A stretch of 59,896 bases of DNA from Legionella cincinnatiensis (GTDB lineage: Bacteria; Pseudomonadota; Gammaproteobacteria; Legionellales; Legionellaceae), in the NCBI RefSeq assembly GCF_900452415.1, contig NZ_UGNX01000002.1:1-59896 (forward strand), in the 5' to 3' direction. The position numbers were made by a program, and so were the translations under genes. The notes under the pieces are model-generated. The model searched no databases, was not told the origin of the DNA, and saw nothing but the letters and a program-made list of their open reading frames with translations. Shown here piece after piece: positions 27,256 through 34,288 of the stretch; positions within the stretch are counted from its first letter, which is position 1, and every line of letters starts with the position of its first letter.

Positions 27256-27330
27256 TGTTCCTAAGTGAACAACTATATTATGACAAATCAGCAATTAAAT
27301 GTCAACATATAACATCTATTTAATAGATGT
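27256..27330 (-). promoter_or_regulatory. Leading-region promoter/operator module, copy C
   Basis: The best-preserved copy. On the minus strand: perfect palindrome ACATCTATT-T-AATAGATGT (27312-27330), -35 TTGACA (27300-27305), 17-base spacer, -10 CATAAT (27277-27282), and TGTTC-CTAAGT-GAACA (27256-27271). The perfect palindrome also sits 19 bases before a plus-strand -35 at 27350, so one factor could control both directions. Confidence 0.85.
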
Positions 27331-27349
27331 ATTTTATACTTGTAATATA

Positions 27350-27377
27350 TTGACATAGTGCTGACTGCTGCTAAAAT
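27350..27377 (+). promoter_or_regulatory. Sigma-70-type promoter for the divergent two-gene unit
   Basis: TTGACA (27350-27355), 16-base spacer, TAAAAT (27372-27377) lie 43 bases before the ATG at 27421. The promoter is divergent from module C and shares the palindrome between them. Confidence 0.6.
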
Positions 27378-27420
27378 AAAAAAGTCACTAAGGACAATAA
27401 TGAAAAACCGGAGCCATAAC

Positions 27421-27936
27421 ATGATTACTACAAACCAAACGAAGGCACCACCTGAGCTTATTGCTCAATTGAACAACTTTGTTTGCTTACATGGCCAAAA
27501 TACGAAAACACCTATACTAAGGAATTTTAAAACCTATTTTACAATAAGGCATGCGGTCTATCATTATCGACCACCTTCATCTAAAAAACCCGATAGTTCA
27601 GATATCAATTACTATTTTAATGATCATAATAATCGATCTGGAGCAAGGCACTGTCTTTATCAGATCAGCGAAAACTCTCTTTTAGAGGCTTATAATAAGG
27701 CCAGCAAAAGAAATGAAACTGCTATTAAAAAAGTAATGGGAACAGATTGTATTAGAGATTGTATCAAGACCCCTGTTTTTGCCTTTCGAGTAAAGTGCGC
27801 CTACAAACAGCCAGGGAACAAATACTTTATTAATTTAGCAACTCATACTGGATATAGCCGTATGAATGATTCAAAGAAAACCGCATCGAATTATTACATA
27901 AATCCACAACTTACCCTGATTGAGATAATAAAATGA
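27421..27936 (+). CDS. Unknown protein, first gene of a divergent pair
   Basis: The 171-residue protein is basic, with no membrane segment. Features include KNFKTYFTIRHAVYHYRPP-like sequence near residue 35 and two nearby cysteines (GTDCIRDCIKTP) near 120. The start at 27421 is supported by GGAG 8 bases upstream; upstream in-frame starts lack this. It overlaps the next gene by 4 bases (ATGA), so the two products probably work together. No family recognised. Confidence 0.6.
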   Translation: MITTNQTKAPPELIAQLNNFVCLHGQNTKTPILRNFKTYFTIRHAVYHYRPPSSKKPDSSDINYYFNDHNNRSGARHCLYQISENSLLEAYNKASKRNETAIKKVMGTDCIRDCIKTPVFAFRVKCAYKQPGNKYFINLATHTGYSRMNDSKKTASNYYINPQLTLIEIIK

Positions 27937-28754
27937 AAAAACTATTACGACTTGAAATTAAACAAAATTTACGTAGACCTCCACGGGTTTACGTCAAATC
28001 AATCGATTTAAAAACAATTTATGGCTCTTTTCATGTGGATGCCCCTGATGGTTTTGAGGGATGGGACTTACTGTCTGCTGAGCAAGCCATTGAACTTAAA
28101 CAATTCATGCAAAACGTTACAGCTGTTTATCAACACTTAAACCCTTCTCCTGCAAACACACTGACAGATTTTCGTTTTCGCCTTCCTTATGAATTTCTGG
28201 ATACTTTAGAACAAATTGAGATCCTGTGTCATAAAGAAAAAGTGGAACTCAATGTGTTTGATTCGATGATTACAAGCATGATTCAGCAAATTAAAATAGC
28301 CACCAGTAAACTCTCAGGTCACTCCAAAGAACAAGCCCTTGCATTGCTAGATCGTGCCAATCTTGCTGAATATAAAAAAATTGATTTTAGCCATCAAATC
28401 AAAGCAATATTTGCAGAACTGCAAGCCATTCACAACCGTTCTGAAAAACTACACCTTAAAGCCAAAGATTTATATAACAAAGATAAAAGTTACTCTCCCC
28501 TGGCAATTAAAGGTATGGCTGAAGGTGAAACCACACCATCAAAGTGGTTGGTGTCCTGTGCTATAGATATTCTTATGGATGAACGAACCGCACCTCTTGA
28601 TTCTATGCTGTCGAGTGACGATATTTTTATGCTTTGGGCAAAGCCTTTGCTGAAAGAAGCGTTCTCAAAAGAAACACTGATTAGTAAAGCGCAAAAGCTA
28701 GAGAAAAATAAGTCACTTATTGATAGAATTACACAATTTAATCAAATGAATTAA
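27933..28754 (+). CDS. Unknown mostly helical protein, second gene of the pair
   Basis: The 273-residue protein is soluble and mostly helical after residue 40, with a helix-rich centre (LDTLEQIEILCHKEKVELNV to HLKAKDLYNKDK, about 90-180). The N-terminal part has a strand-rich segment (RVYVKSIDLKTIYGSFHVDA). Translation is coupled to the previous gene through an ATGA overlap. I see no catalytic motif and recognise no family. Confidence 0.6.
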   Translation: MKKLLRLEIKQNLRRPPRVYVKSIDLKTIYGSFHVDAPDGFEGWDLLSAEQAIELKQFMQNVTAVYQHLNPSPANTLTDFRFRLPYEFLDTLEQIEILCHKEKVELNVFDSMITSMIQQIKIATSKLSGHSKEQALALLDRANLAEYKKIDFSHQIKAIFAELQAIHNRSEKLHLKAKDLYNKDKSYSPLAIKGMAEGETTPSKWLVSCAIDILMDERTAPLDSMLSSDDIFMLWAKPLLKEAFSKETLISKAQKLEKNKSLIDRITQFNQMN

Positions 28755-28791
28755 TAATTTGTTCATAACTGTTCTGAGGACTTTGACTGTC

Positions 28792-28935
28792 ATGCACCAT
28801 TTTAAATTAAAAATGACTTTGTTCTTTTCTGCACTGATGATAATTCAAAGTTTAGTCGGTTATGCTTTGTTTCAACAAGTTAAGGATGATGATCAATTGA
28901 TGCTTGCAACAATTCAGGCAATGACGATTATATGA
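28792..28935 (+). CDS. Possible 47-residue membrane peptide
   Basis: A short frame encodes a peptide with one hydrophobic segment (MTLFFSALMIIQSLVGYALF, residues 8-27) and a short polar tail. GAGGAC lies upstream, further from the ATG than usual. It could be a small toxin-like or regulatory membrane peptide, or a chance frame in an otherwise non-coding 421-base gap (28755-29175). Confidence 0.25.
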   Translation: MHHFKLKMTLFFSALMIIQSLVGYALFQQVKDDDQLMLATIQAMTII

Positions 28936-29070
28936 CCAAATCAAACTTGACTAAGAATAGAGCATTAATCACTACTTAATAGCAAATTACCCCCAAAAAA
29001 TGTCTTACATAATAAACAGCATCTTGGCTAATGCCTTAATAGTGACGAAAAGCTATACTGAATTTGTTTG

Positions 29071-29151
29071 GCGCAGCTGAGATGTTGACAGGATGTTGAG
29101 ACACTAGAGAGTTCAAGGATGAACTCAAATCAATGGCATTTACAGCTGCGC
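29071..29151. repeat. Nested inverted repeat, possible structured RNA or recombination site
   Basis: Outer arms GCGCAGCTG (29071-29079) and CAGCTGCGC (29143-29151) are perfect complements. An inner stem GAGTTC-AAGGAT-GAACTC (29109-29126) lies between them. The 81-base element can fold into a long stem capped by an inner hairpin. It lies in a non-coding gap just downstream of the mazG-like gene on the opposite strand. There is no poly-T tail, so it is not a standard terminator. Confidence 0.5.
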
Positions 29152-29175
29152 ACAGGCACAAAACAAAAACCACAG

Positions 29176-29556
29176 TTAACCAACTAACTCTTTAGCCTTA
29201 TCCCAAATATGCATCAATTCATCAAAGGGCAAGCCTTCCAGGTTAATCAACTCACGCTCTTCAGCAATCAGTTTAACCGCACGTAATCGCCTTTCAAATT
29301 TAGTTAATGATTGCCCAAGGGTTACTCGGGGACTTAACTTGCAAAAAATACACAGGGAAAACACTGCATGGAGTAAATCGCCAATTTCTTCTTGCAAAGC
29401 AGTTTGATTCGCTTTAGAAGGATCATGTTCCAGATGCTCTTTGATTTCATCACACTCACTGTGAATTTGATTCATGATTTGGTCTGCACTTTGCCACTTG
29501 AAACCAAATTGAGAGGCTTCTTCCTCCAGAGCACTAATTTTATCCAAAAGATCCAT
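29176..29556 (-). CDS. MazG-like nucleotide pyrophosphohydrolase
   Basis: The 126-residue protein has the MazG/all-alpha NTP pyrophosphohydrolase signature: SECDEIKEHLE (about residues 31-42) and QEEIGDLLHAVFSLC (about 53-68), giving the EExxE and ExxD metal-binding acidic residues. It probably hydrolyses a nucleoside triphosphate to the monophosphate and could clean non-canonical nucleotides or act in stress or phage response. ATG at 29556 has AGG upstream; a TTG 45 bases earlier is possible. It is monocistronic. Confidence 0.75.
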   Translation of the reverse strand: MDLLDKISALEEEASQFGFKWQSADQIMNQIHSECDEIKEHLEHDPSKANQTALQEEIGDLLHAVFSLCIFCKLSPRVTLGQSLTKFERRLRAVKLIAEERELINLEGLPFDELMHIWDKAKELVG

Positions 29557-29925
29557 GTTCAGCCTAAAGGTGATTTGATGAGTACTGTATGTTGTTTTCA
29601 ACCACCAACCATGAGCCCTTCATCATAATATTTGATAACTAAATCTGATTTTACAACGGTTAATAGCTGCGCGTAAAATAGCATAGCTCAACCAATAAGT
29701 ATCTTTAAAAGCTATTTTTCAACTCGAATAGAGAATATATTTGACACTATTTTCAAAAAATGAAACAATCTTGCCAGGTTTGAAACTGACCCATCCGTCT
29801 GCATCCTATAAAGGAAATGGTAAATAGTTTAATCAACAAGTTTATTGGTAGTTATCTTTATTCTGAATCATAAAGGGAATCCATAACGCAGACACTGGTA
29901 TTTTTTCCCAATTGATGAGGAACTT
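29557..29925. other. Intergenic stretch without a visible gene
   Basis: 369 AT-rich bases. I see no credible coding frame, strong terminator or long repeat. It presumably holds the promoters of the mazG-like gene (minus) and the next gene (plus); I cannot place them reliably. Confidence 0.5.
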
Positions 29926-30282
29926 ATGATGTTGTCTATAGAATCCGTTAAAAAACAAGCCAACCTACTTAAAACATTCCTAAATGAAAAGCATAGCAAT
30001 ATTTCACACTCATCTTGCTTACAAGCTATAGCAAAGATAAATGGCTACAAAGATTGGAATACTATGCAATCAATGCTTGATCACCAAGAAGAGATTAATG
30101 ATATGTCCTATGATAATAACCCTAAATCCTATGTGCATGATGTTGCAGACCGATTACATGAGCTAGAATCTTATGTATATGAATTAGCTAACCAGGTAGA
30201 TAAAATTCAGTCTAAAGTAGATGAACATGATCCCTATATTTTGATGCAACAAGGAATAGATCCCTGGAACCCACCAGATTAA
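29926..30282 (+). CDS. Small protein with N-terminal helical 'SHSxxLxxIAKxxGYKDWN' module
   Basis: The 118-residue protein begins SIESVKKQANLLKTFLNEKH then ISHSSCLQAIAKINGYKDWN. This short helical pattern occurs at the N-terminus of many proteobacterial proteins labelled glyoxalase-superfamily-related or unknown. The second half is a coiled coil (YVHDVADRLHELESYVYELA to DKIQSKVDE). GAGGAA lies before the ATG. A related pattern, in two copies, is in the protein at 31441-32028. Function unknown; a regulatory or structural role is possible. Confidence 0.62.
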   Translation: MMLSIESVKKQANLLKTFLNEKHSNISHSSCLQAIAKINGYKDWNTMQSMLDHQEEINDMSYDNNPKSYVHDVADRLHELESYVYELANQVDKIQSKVDEHDPYILMQQGIDPWNPPD

Positions 30283-30336
30283 TACAACCATCTCAAGTGC
30301 CACCAAGAACTTATAATAATTATCAGGAATACTTAT

Positions 30337-30963
30337 ATGTCATACTCTATGAATATCGAAGTTAATGAATTCCCTTTTCAATTTGGACGAATGGGCTATC
30401 AAACCCCTTCTATAGGAATTTTTATTGATTTTTCTAATGTTAAAATTAAAGAAGCAATAGAGACAGGAAATGAAAATTTTTACAATGCTATTAAATCAGT
30501 TTTAAGTCAAGGTGATGAAATAGATGCTTTGTATGAAATGACTAATTTTGAACATTATGCATTACAAGGCCATGGATGGAGAGCACTAACGGAATACTAC
30601 GATTTTGCCTCTCTTGAAAAATTTAAATTTCAGGCTGAATTAGTACTTGCCAGCAAACATGCAAACGAAGAGCAACTCCGAGTTGCTAGAACCATCATTG
30701 ATGTTTTAAATGGAACATATAAATTTCCACCACCACCTGAAAAGTCTCCTGAAGAAAAAGCAAAAGCCGCTTTTGAGCGTAAGAAACCAAAACTTAAATT
30801 GAAATTGACAATTGATAGAGGTTATAAATGCGATCAATGTGGTAATTCAACTGAAAACAGTCTTTGTCTCATCCGAAGAGATAATTCCATTCTTAATTAT
30901 GAGATTGATAACTTAGTGTTAAGATGTAGAAAATGTATGAATAAGATGAGAAGTAAACAATAA
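30337..30963 (+). CDS. Unknown protein with C-terminal CxxC zinc-ribbon-like module
   Basis: The 208-residue protein has an unfamiliar N-terminal domain (SIGIFIDFSNVKIKEAIETG), a proline/charged linker (KFPPPPEKSPEEKAKAA, about 130-146) and a C-terminal YKCDQCGNS...LRCRKCMNKM module. The paired CxxC motifs with a leucine-rich stretch between resemble a zinc ribbon or an HNH-type fold that lacks its catalytic histidines. CAGGAAT precedes the ATG. It is followed by a 14-bp perfect inverted repeat. No function assigned. Confidence 0.6.
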   Translation: MSYSMNIEVNEFPFQFGRMGYQTPSIGIFIDFSNVKIKEAIETGNENFYNAIKSVLSQGDEIDALYEMTNFEHYALQGHGWRALTEYYDFASLEKFKFQAELVLASKHANEEQLRVARTIIDVLNGTYKFPPPPEKSPEEKAKAAFERKKPKLKLKLTIDRGYKCDQCGNSTENSLCLIRRDNSILNYEIDNLVLRCRKCMNKMRSKQ

Positions 30964-30975
30964 ATTTGTATCGCT

Positions 30976-31017
30976 CTGTCTCCATCTGGGTATCAAAAAA
31001 AAACCAGATGGAGACAG
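30976..31017. repeat. 14-bp perfect inverted repeat
   Basis: CTGTCTCCATCTGG (30976-30989) and its complement CCAGATGGAGACAG (31004-31017) flank a 14-base A-rich loop. It lies 13 bases after the stop of the zinc-ribbon-like gene. The stem is strong enough to act as a transcript end even though no T tract follows; a recombination end is the other option. Confidence 0.7.
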
Positions 31018-31440
31018 GATAGAGTTCATTACCCAACCACAGCAAATCAAATGAAAGCCATTAACCGCCAAATACTATAGCTACTGTAACACATAACGTT
31101 GATAATATTTTTTGACTAAATTTTGAGATTCTCTAGAGTTTGCGAACCATGTTTGAAATCAAAATAGCCGAACCCTCTTCCCTGTCATAATATCCACAAA
31201 CCCATCCTATTATGAAAAGGGGTATTAATTACACCAACTATTTTTGTACCTATATTATTGACATGTTTCCAAGTTTGATTAAAAATATGATTTTGGTTAG
31301 ACAGAAACCATGCGTCTGCGTACTAAAGCTTTCACGAGTACTGTCATTGAACAAACGTTCTCTAAATCATAATAAACCATAGCTTATAAATGTTATAGGA
31401 AGCAGACGACATAACGTTAGTGAGCGCAAATGAGGTTTAT
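31018..31440. other. Intergenic stretch without a visible gene
   Basis: About 420 bases with no supported coding frame. ACATAACGTT occurs twice (31091-31100 and 31409-31418), the second copy directly before the next gene; the significance is unclear. I see no terminator here beyond the inverted repeat at its left edge. Confidence 0.45.
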
Positions 31441-32028
31441 ATGATTACTCCAATTTCACCAACATATCTTAAGCAAAAAGCAAAAAAACTAAAGAAAAGC
31501 GATAACTTATCAATGTGCGTAGCTCTCGATGAGGTTTCAAAGTTTTATGGATTTTCTAATTACAGACACTATTTAAATGTTTTTGAATCTAATCAAAGGC
31601 AATCGAAAAATCCTATCTTAGATTATATTGAATACTTCAAAATCCAAGCAAATAACCTAATCGAGGATTACAAAACCCAAACACCTTATTTTGATGATGT
31701 AATTGAAGATTATTTGTATCAATACAACCCACAGCACTTTGATATAGATGAAATTATAATGTCATTTGATGTAGACGAGAAAAATTTTAACCTAACAGAG
31801 GCTCAAGACATAATCGCGTATTATGCTGGCTATGAAAAATGGCAGGATATGTTGAATATTTCTGAAAGTGACTTAATACTTGCCAAATTATTATTCGATA
31901 ACAAAAATATCATAGATATTGAAGATTGGCATATGTATATCGCAAACGCCGAAGATGATAACCATACAACCTTTGATCCCGAATCGAAAATTGAAATATT
32001 AAATAAAATTTTCCTTAATATTTGGTAA
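31441..32028 (+). CDS. Unknown acidic protein with two helical 'GFSNYRHYL / GYEKWQDML' repeats
   Basis: The 195-residue product contains two copies of the small helical pattern seen in the gene at 29926: SMCVALDEVSKFYGFSNYRHY near residues 27-47 and LTEAQDIIAYYAGYEKWQDM near 119-138. It is strongly acidic in its second half. The start at 31441 has GAGG 6 bases upstream; a GTG 21 bases earlier is less likely. The repeat suggests internal duplication of one module. Function unknown. Confidence 0.6.
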   Translation: MITPISPTYLKQKAKKLKKSDNLSMCVALDEVSKFYGFSNYRHYLNVFESNQRQSKNPILDYIEYFKIQANNLIEDYKTQTPYFDDVIEDYLYQYNPQHFDIDEIIMSFDVDEKNFNLTEAQDIIAYYAGYEKWQDMLNISESDLILAKLLFDNKNIIDIEDWHMYIANAEDDNHTTFDPESKIEILNKIFLNIW

Positions 32029-32089
32029 TGCAAACTGGATCTGTTCCAAATAGAAATGCTGTTAGATATCAAAAATAATAGGCTTTAAA

Positions 32090-32284
32090 ATGAAAATTGA
32101 AATTATTGAGTCAAAAACTTATAGAAAACAAACTTACAATATTTGCTTTGACGGTCGAGAGTATTTCTTAATGGCTATTAACTCGATTGGAATTCCGGAG
32201 GTCATGACTTACCATCCCACCCTTGAGGATGCAAGTGACTCATACGATCAATTACCGGGCAAAAGAGGATGTGCTCAGTGCTAG
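32090..32284 (+). CDS. Small unknown protein
   Basis: The 64-residue product reads MKIEIIESKTYRKQTYNICF then DGREYFLMAINSIGIPEVM, a likely small beta-rich fold, ending in a CxxC (GCAQC). AGGC is the only upstream site. It follows the acidic repeat protein by 61 bases in the same direction. No family recognised. Confidence 0.42.
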   Translation: MKIEIIESKTYRKQTYNICFDGREYFLMAINSIGIPEVMTYHPTLEDASDSYDQLPGKRGCAQC

Positions 32285-32359
32285 CAAGAATTATTAAGCG
32301 CTATGTTTGAAATAACATCCTAATTTAATTGAAAACATTATGGATGGTTACAAGAGTAG

Positions 32360-32656
32360 TTAAAGGTGTCTGCTAAAGTCCATCGATTGATGCAACACCC
32401 GAATAACTGCAATACCATAATGAGTCATTTTGAAGAAAATAACATGAGAACCTACGTTGAAAGCCCTCAAATCCTGACGGACATAATCACATGTTCGAGA
32501 AATAAGTGGATCATCTGCAAGATACTGGAAGCTTGTTTGAATTGCCAAAATATAATCTTCTGTCCTTTTGATCCCAAACTCTCTTATACTGTATAAATAG
32601 ATTGACTCAAGATCCTCTATAGCCTTTGGATAAAGACGATATGTTTTATTTGGCAT
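32360..32656 (-). CDS. parE: ParE-family type II toxin
   Basis: The 98-residue protein fits the ParE/RelE fold: YRLYPKAIEDLESIYLYSIR at the N-terminus, FQYLADDPLISRTCDYVRQDLRAFNVGSHVIFF in the centre and IAVIRVLHQSMDFSRHL at the end (the conserved VLHxxMD). ParE toxins inhibit gyrase. The gene overlaps its antitoxin by 11 bases, antitoxin first, as is typical. It probably serves plasmid maintenance by post-segregational killing. Confidence 0.92.
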   Translation of the reverse strand: MPNKTYRLYPKAIEDLESIYLYSIREFGIKRTEDYILAIQTSFQYLADDPLISRTCDYVRQDLRAFNVGSHVIFFKMTHYGIAVIRVLHQSMDFSRHL

Positions 32657-32900
32657 GAGGTACTTTCTTCATTCGCCCAAGAAATTCTTCCGCATTCCAC
32701 ATTAATGGATCACCGCTCCCCTCCCCTTCATCGATAAGATGACGCAACTGCTCAAGCTTTGATTCAGCTTGTTTTTCACGAAGAAGACGTAATGATTCTC
32801 TTAATACTTCGCTATTACTTCTATAATCTCCTGAATCCACAAGAAACTGAACATAATCACGAAGTTCACAGCCCAAATCCACTGTCATTGTGCGCGCCAT
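32646..32900 (-). CDS. parD: ParD-family antitoxin
   Basis: The 84-residue protein has a ribbon-helix-helix N-terminus (TMTVDLGCELRDYVQFLVDS, then SNSEVLRESLRLLREKQ) and a C-terminal toxin-binding tail, as in ParD/CopG antitoxins. It should neutralise the overlapping ParE and repress the operon from the large palindrome directly upstream (32914-32960). Confidence 0.92.
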   Translation of the reverse strand: MARTMTVDLGCELRDYVQFLVDSGDYRSNSEVLRESLRLLREKQAESKLEQLRHLIDEGEGSGDPLMWNAEEFLGRMKKVPHAK

Positions 32901-32913
32901 AAATACCTCATCA

Positions 32914-32960
32914 ATGTAAGTAAATGTCTTACATTTAGTATATAAGACATTTGCTTACAT
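32914..32960. promoter_or_regulatory. parDE operator: 18-bp inverted repeat
   Basis: Left arm ATGTAAGTAAATGTCTTA (32914-32931) and right arm TAAGACATTTGCTTACAT (32943-32960) are complementary at 17 of 18 positions around an 11-base centre. Within each arm ATGTAAG/CTTACAT and ATGTCTTA/TAAGACAT form sub-sites, fitting cooperative binding of RHH dimers. It lies 14 bases upstream of parD. Confidence 0.85.
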
Positions 32961-33256
32961 TTCAAATCAATCATAGCTATCGCTAGAGTACACCTCTGTG
33001 ATAAATTTTACCCTTTTTTTAAATCCCTTGTTTTTACTATCAATAGAATATGGTTTTTATTTATGATAAAGTGCTATCACTACTCTTAAATATTATATTT
33101 GGAAGGTCCAAAAATATCAGCCAGTCTTCCTGAAGTTGCTACATCATAATTCCATATAAATCATCAAAAAAATAATCTTTTCGGGAAATTTTTATTTGAT
33201 TTAATAGCAAATAATACGGGGGCTGGTATTTCAGATCTCGATCAGCCACAGAATGA
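32961..33256. other. Intergenic stretch without a supported gene
   Basis: About 296 AT-rich bases between the parDE operator and the Rpn remnant. A minus-strand frame of about 34 codons exists near 33150-33255 but has no start context or recognisable match. It may include worn fragments of older genes. Confidence 0.4.
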
Positions 33257-33631
33257 AAAAATAAAAACCAAATTACTAACCCACACGATCAATTTTTTCG
33301 AACAGCTATGGCAGACCTTCGGTTTGCACGTGATTTTTTGAACGCTTGGTTGCCACATGATAACGCGAGCGCATTGATTTTTCTAAATTAGAAATGCAGC
33401 TTCGCTCCTATATTAATGAGGTACGTCAAGAGTCTGAAGTTGATGTGTTATAAAACAACGATAGACAATAAAAAAGCCTATCTTTATTTTCTTTTAGAGC
33501 ATCAATCCAAACCTGATCCATTAATGCCTTTTCGATTGCTTAAATACCCAATTATGTATACTACTCCGTTGCAGTCAAAAATTCATATTGACTTTAGTGA
33601 TTATTTTGCTTTAAAATTTGAAATAATATGA
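33257..33631 (+). pseudogene. Broken Rpn-family (PD-(D/E)XK, transposase_31) nuclease gene
   Basis: Three reading-frame pieces together spell a recognisable Rpn N-terminal half. First: NPHDQFFRTAMADLRFARDF and LNAWLPHDNASAL, ending at a stop near 33389. Second, after a shift: LEMQLRSYINEVRQESEVDVL, ending near 33453. Third, after another shift: YKTTIDNKKAYLYFLLEHQS and KPDPLMPFRLLKYPIM. LLEHQSxPDPLMPFRLLKY is a family hallmark. At least two frameshifts and the loss of the C-terminal half mean it is dead. The likely original start near 33253 is also disrupted. Intact members are recombination-promoting nucleases. Confidence 0.82.
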
Positions 33632-33703
33632 AAAACCGTCAAAAGTAGGTTTATAACGCCATGAAAATTACATCTTAGGTAGGCCCTTTTACAGGGCAAA
33701 GAG

Positions 33704-33725
33704 AGAAAATCATTTTTGATTTTCT
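33704..33725 (+). terminator. Possible rho-independent terminator
   Basis: AGAAAATCA-TTTT-TGATTTTCT is a perfect 9-bp stem followed by ATTTTTTATT. The stem is AT-rich, so it would be weak. It lies between the Rpn remnant and the ABC-F remnant. Confidence 0.4.
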
Positions 33726-33764
33726 ATTTTTTATTGTCCTAAAAGACATGCTTAAGAGTAAACC

Positions 33765-33975
33765 ATGCACCATAAACCGATTCAATTTAAAGACCTAGGT
33801 CTTATCTATCCGCATAAAATCTGTTTTCACGAATTCAGTGGTGAAATCCATTTTGGTGAGCGTATTGCATTGATTGGCCGAAATGGCTCAGGAAAATCAA
33901 CCTTACTTAAGATACTTGCTGGTCTTTGTTCAGCCTCTGCTGGCGAAATTAAAATACCACAGGATGTTCTTATTC
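33765..33975 (+). pseudogene. 5' fragment of an ABC-F-type ATPase gene, cut by the transposon
   Basis: The first 70 or so residues read as the N-terminus of an ABC ATPase: [40 protein letters not shown] (Walker A) and [17 protein letters not shown]. The style (short strand before Walker A, no membrane domain) fits ABC-F proteins. The reading frame then runs into the left inverted repeat of the Tn3-type element at 33975 and stops 56 bases later. The remaining ABC domain is not found on the far side of the transposon. Confidence 0.8.
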
Positions 33976-34013
33976 GGGCTTGGGGAGCAATGGAACAGCC
34001 AACCGACTTAAGG
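33975..34013. repeat. Left terminal inverted repeat of the Tn3-family element
   Basis: 39 bases starting CGGGCTTGGGG and ending CGACTTAAGG. It is the exact reverse complement of 40664-40702. The inner end TTAAG and the G-rich outer end follow the Tn3-family pattern (usual length 38). Confidence 0.95.
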
Positions 34014-34288
34014 ACTATATTGGTCTTTTAATATCTATAATTCGGTATGTTTCATTTTATAGGATTGTAAACTGTGAAGTTGTTCAAGTATTTTCATTGA
34101 ATACAGATAGATAACCAATTTTTTTCATCATTAGTAATTAAGTTTTCAAATTACCTATAATAGAACAAATAGTTTTATTGTTTTATTCAATATCTATGAT
34201 GAATTCTTTAAAAACCTTTATTTTTAGGTAACAATGACGCTTTAACATTACGGCTCTGAAGAAAACTATGAATAAGGGGTATAAATAA

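Noticed and set aside
29795..31330. Weak similarity between upstream regions of the genes at 29926 and 31441 (both contain CCAT-CGTCTGC)
   Set aside because: The match is short and gapped; no shared promoter elements could be aligned.
33150..33255. Minus-strand frame of about 34 codons (includes KYQPPYYLLLNQIKISRKDY)
   Set aside because: No start context, no ribosome binding site, no family resemblance, and it lies among decayed gene fragments.
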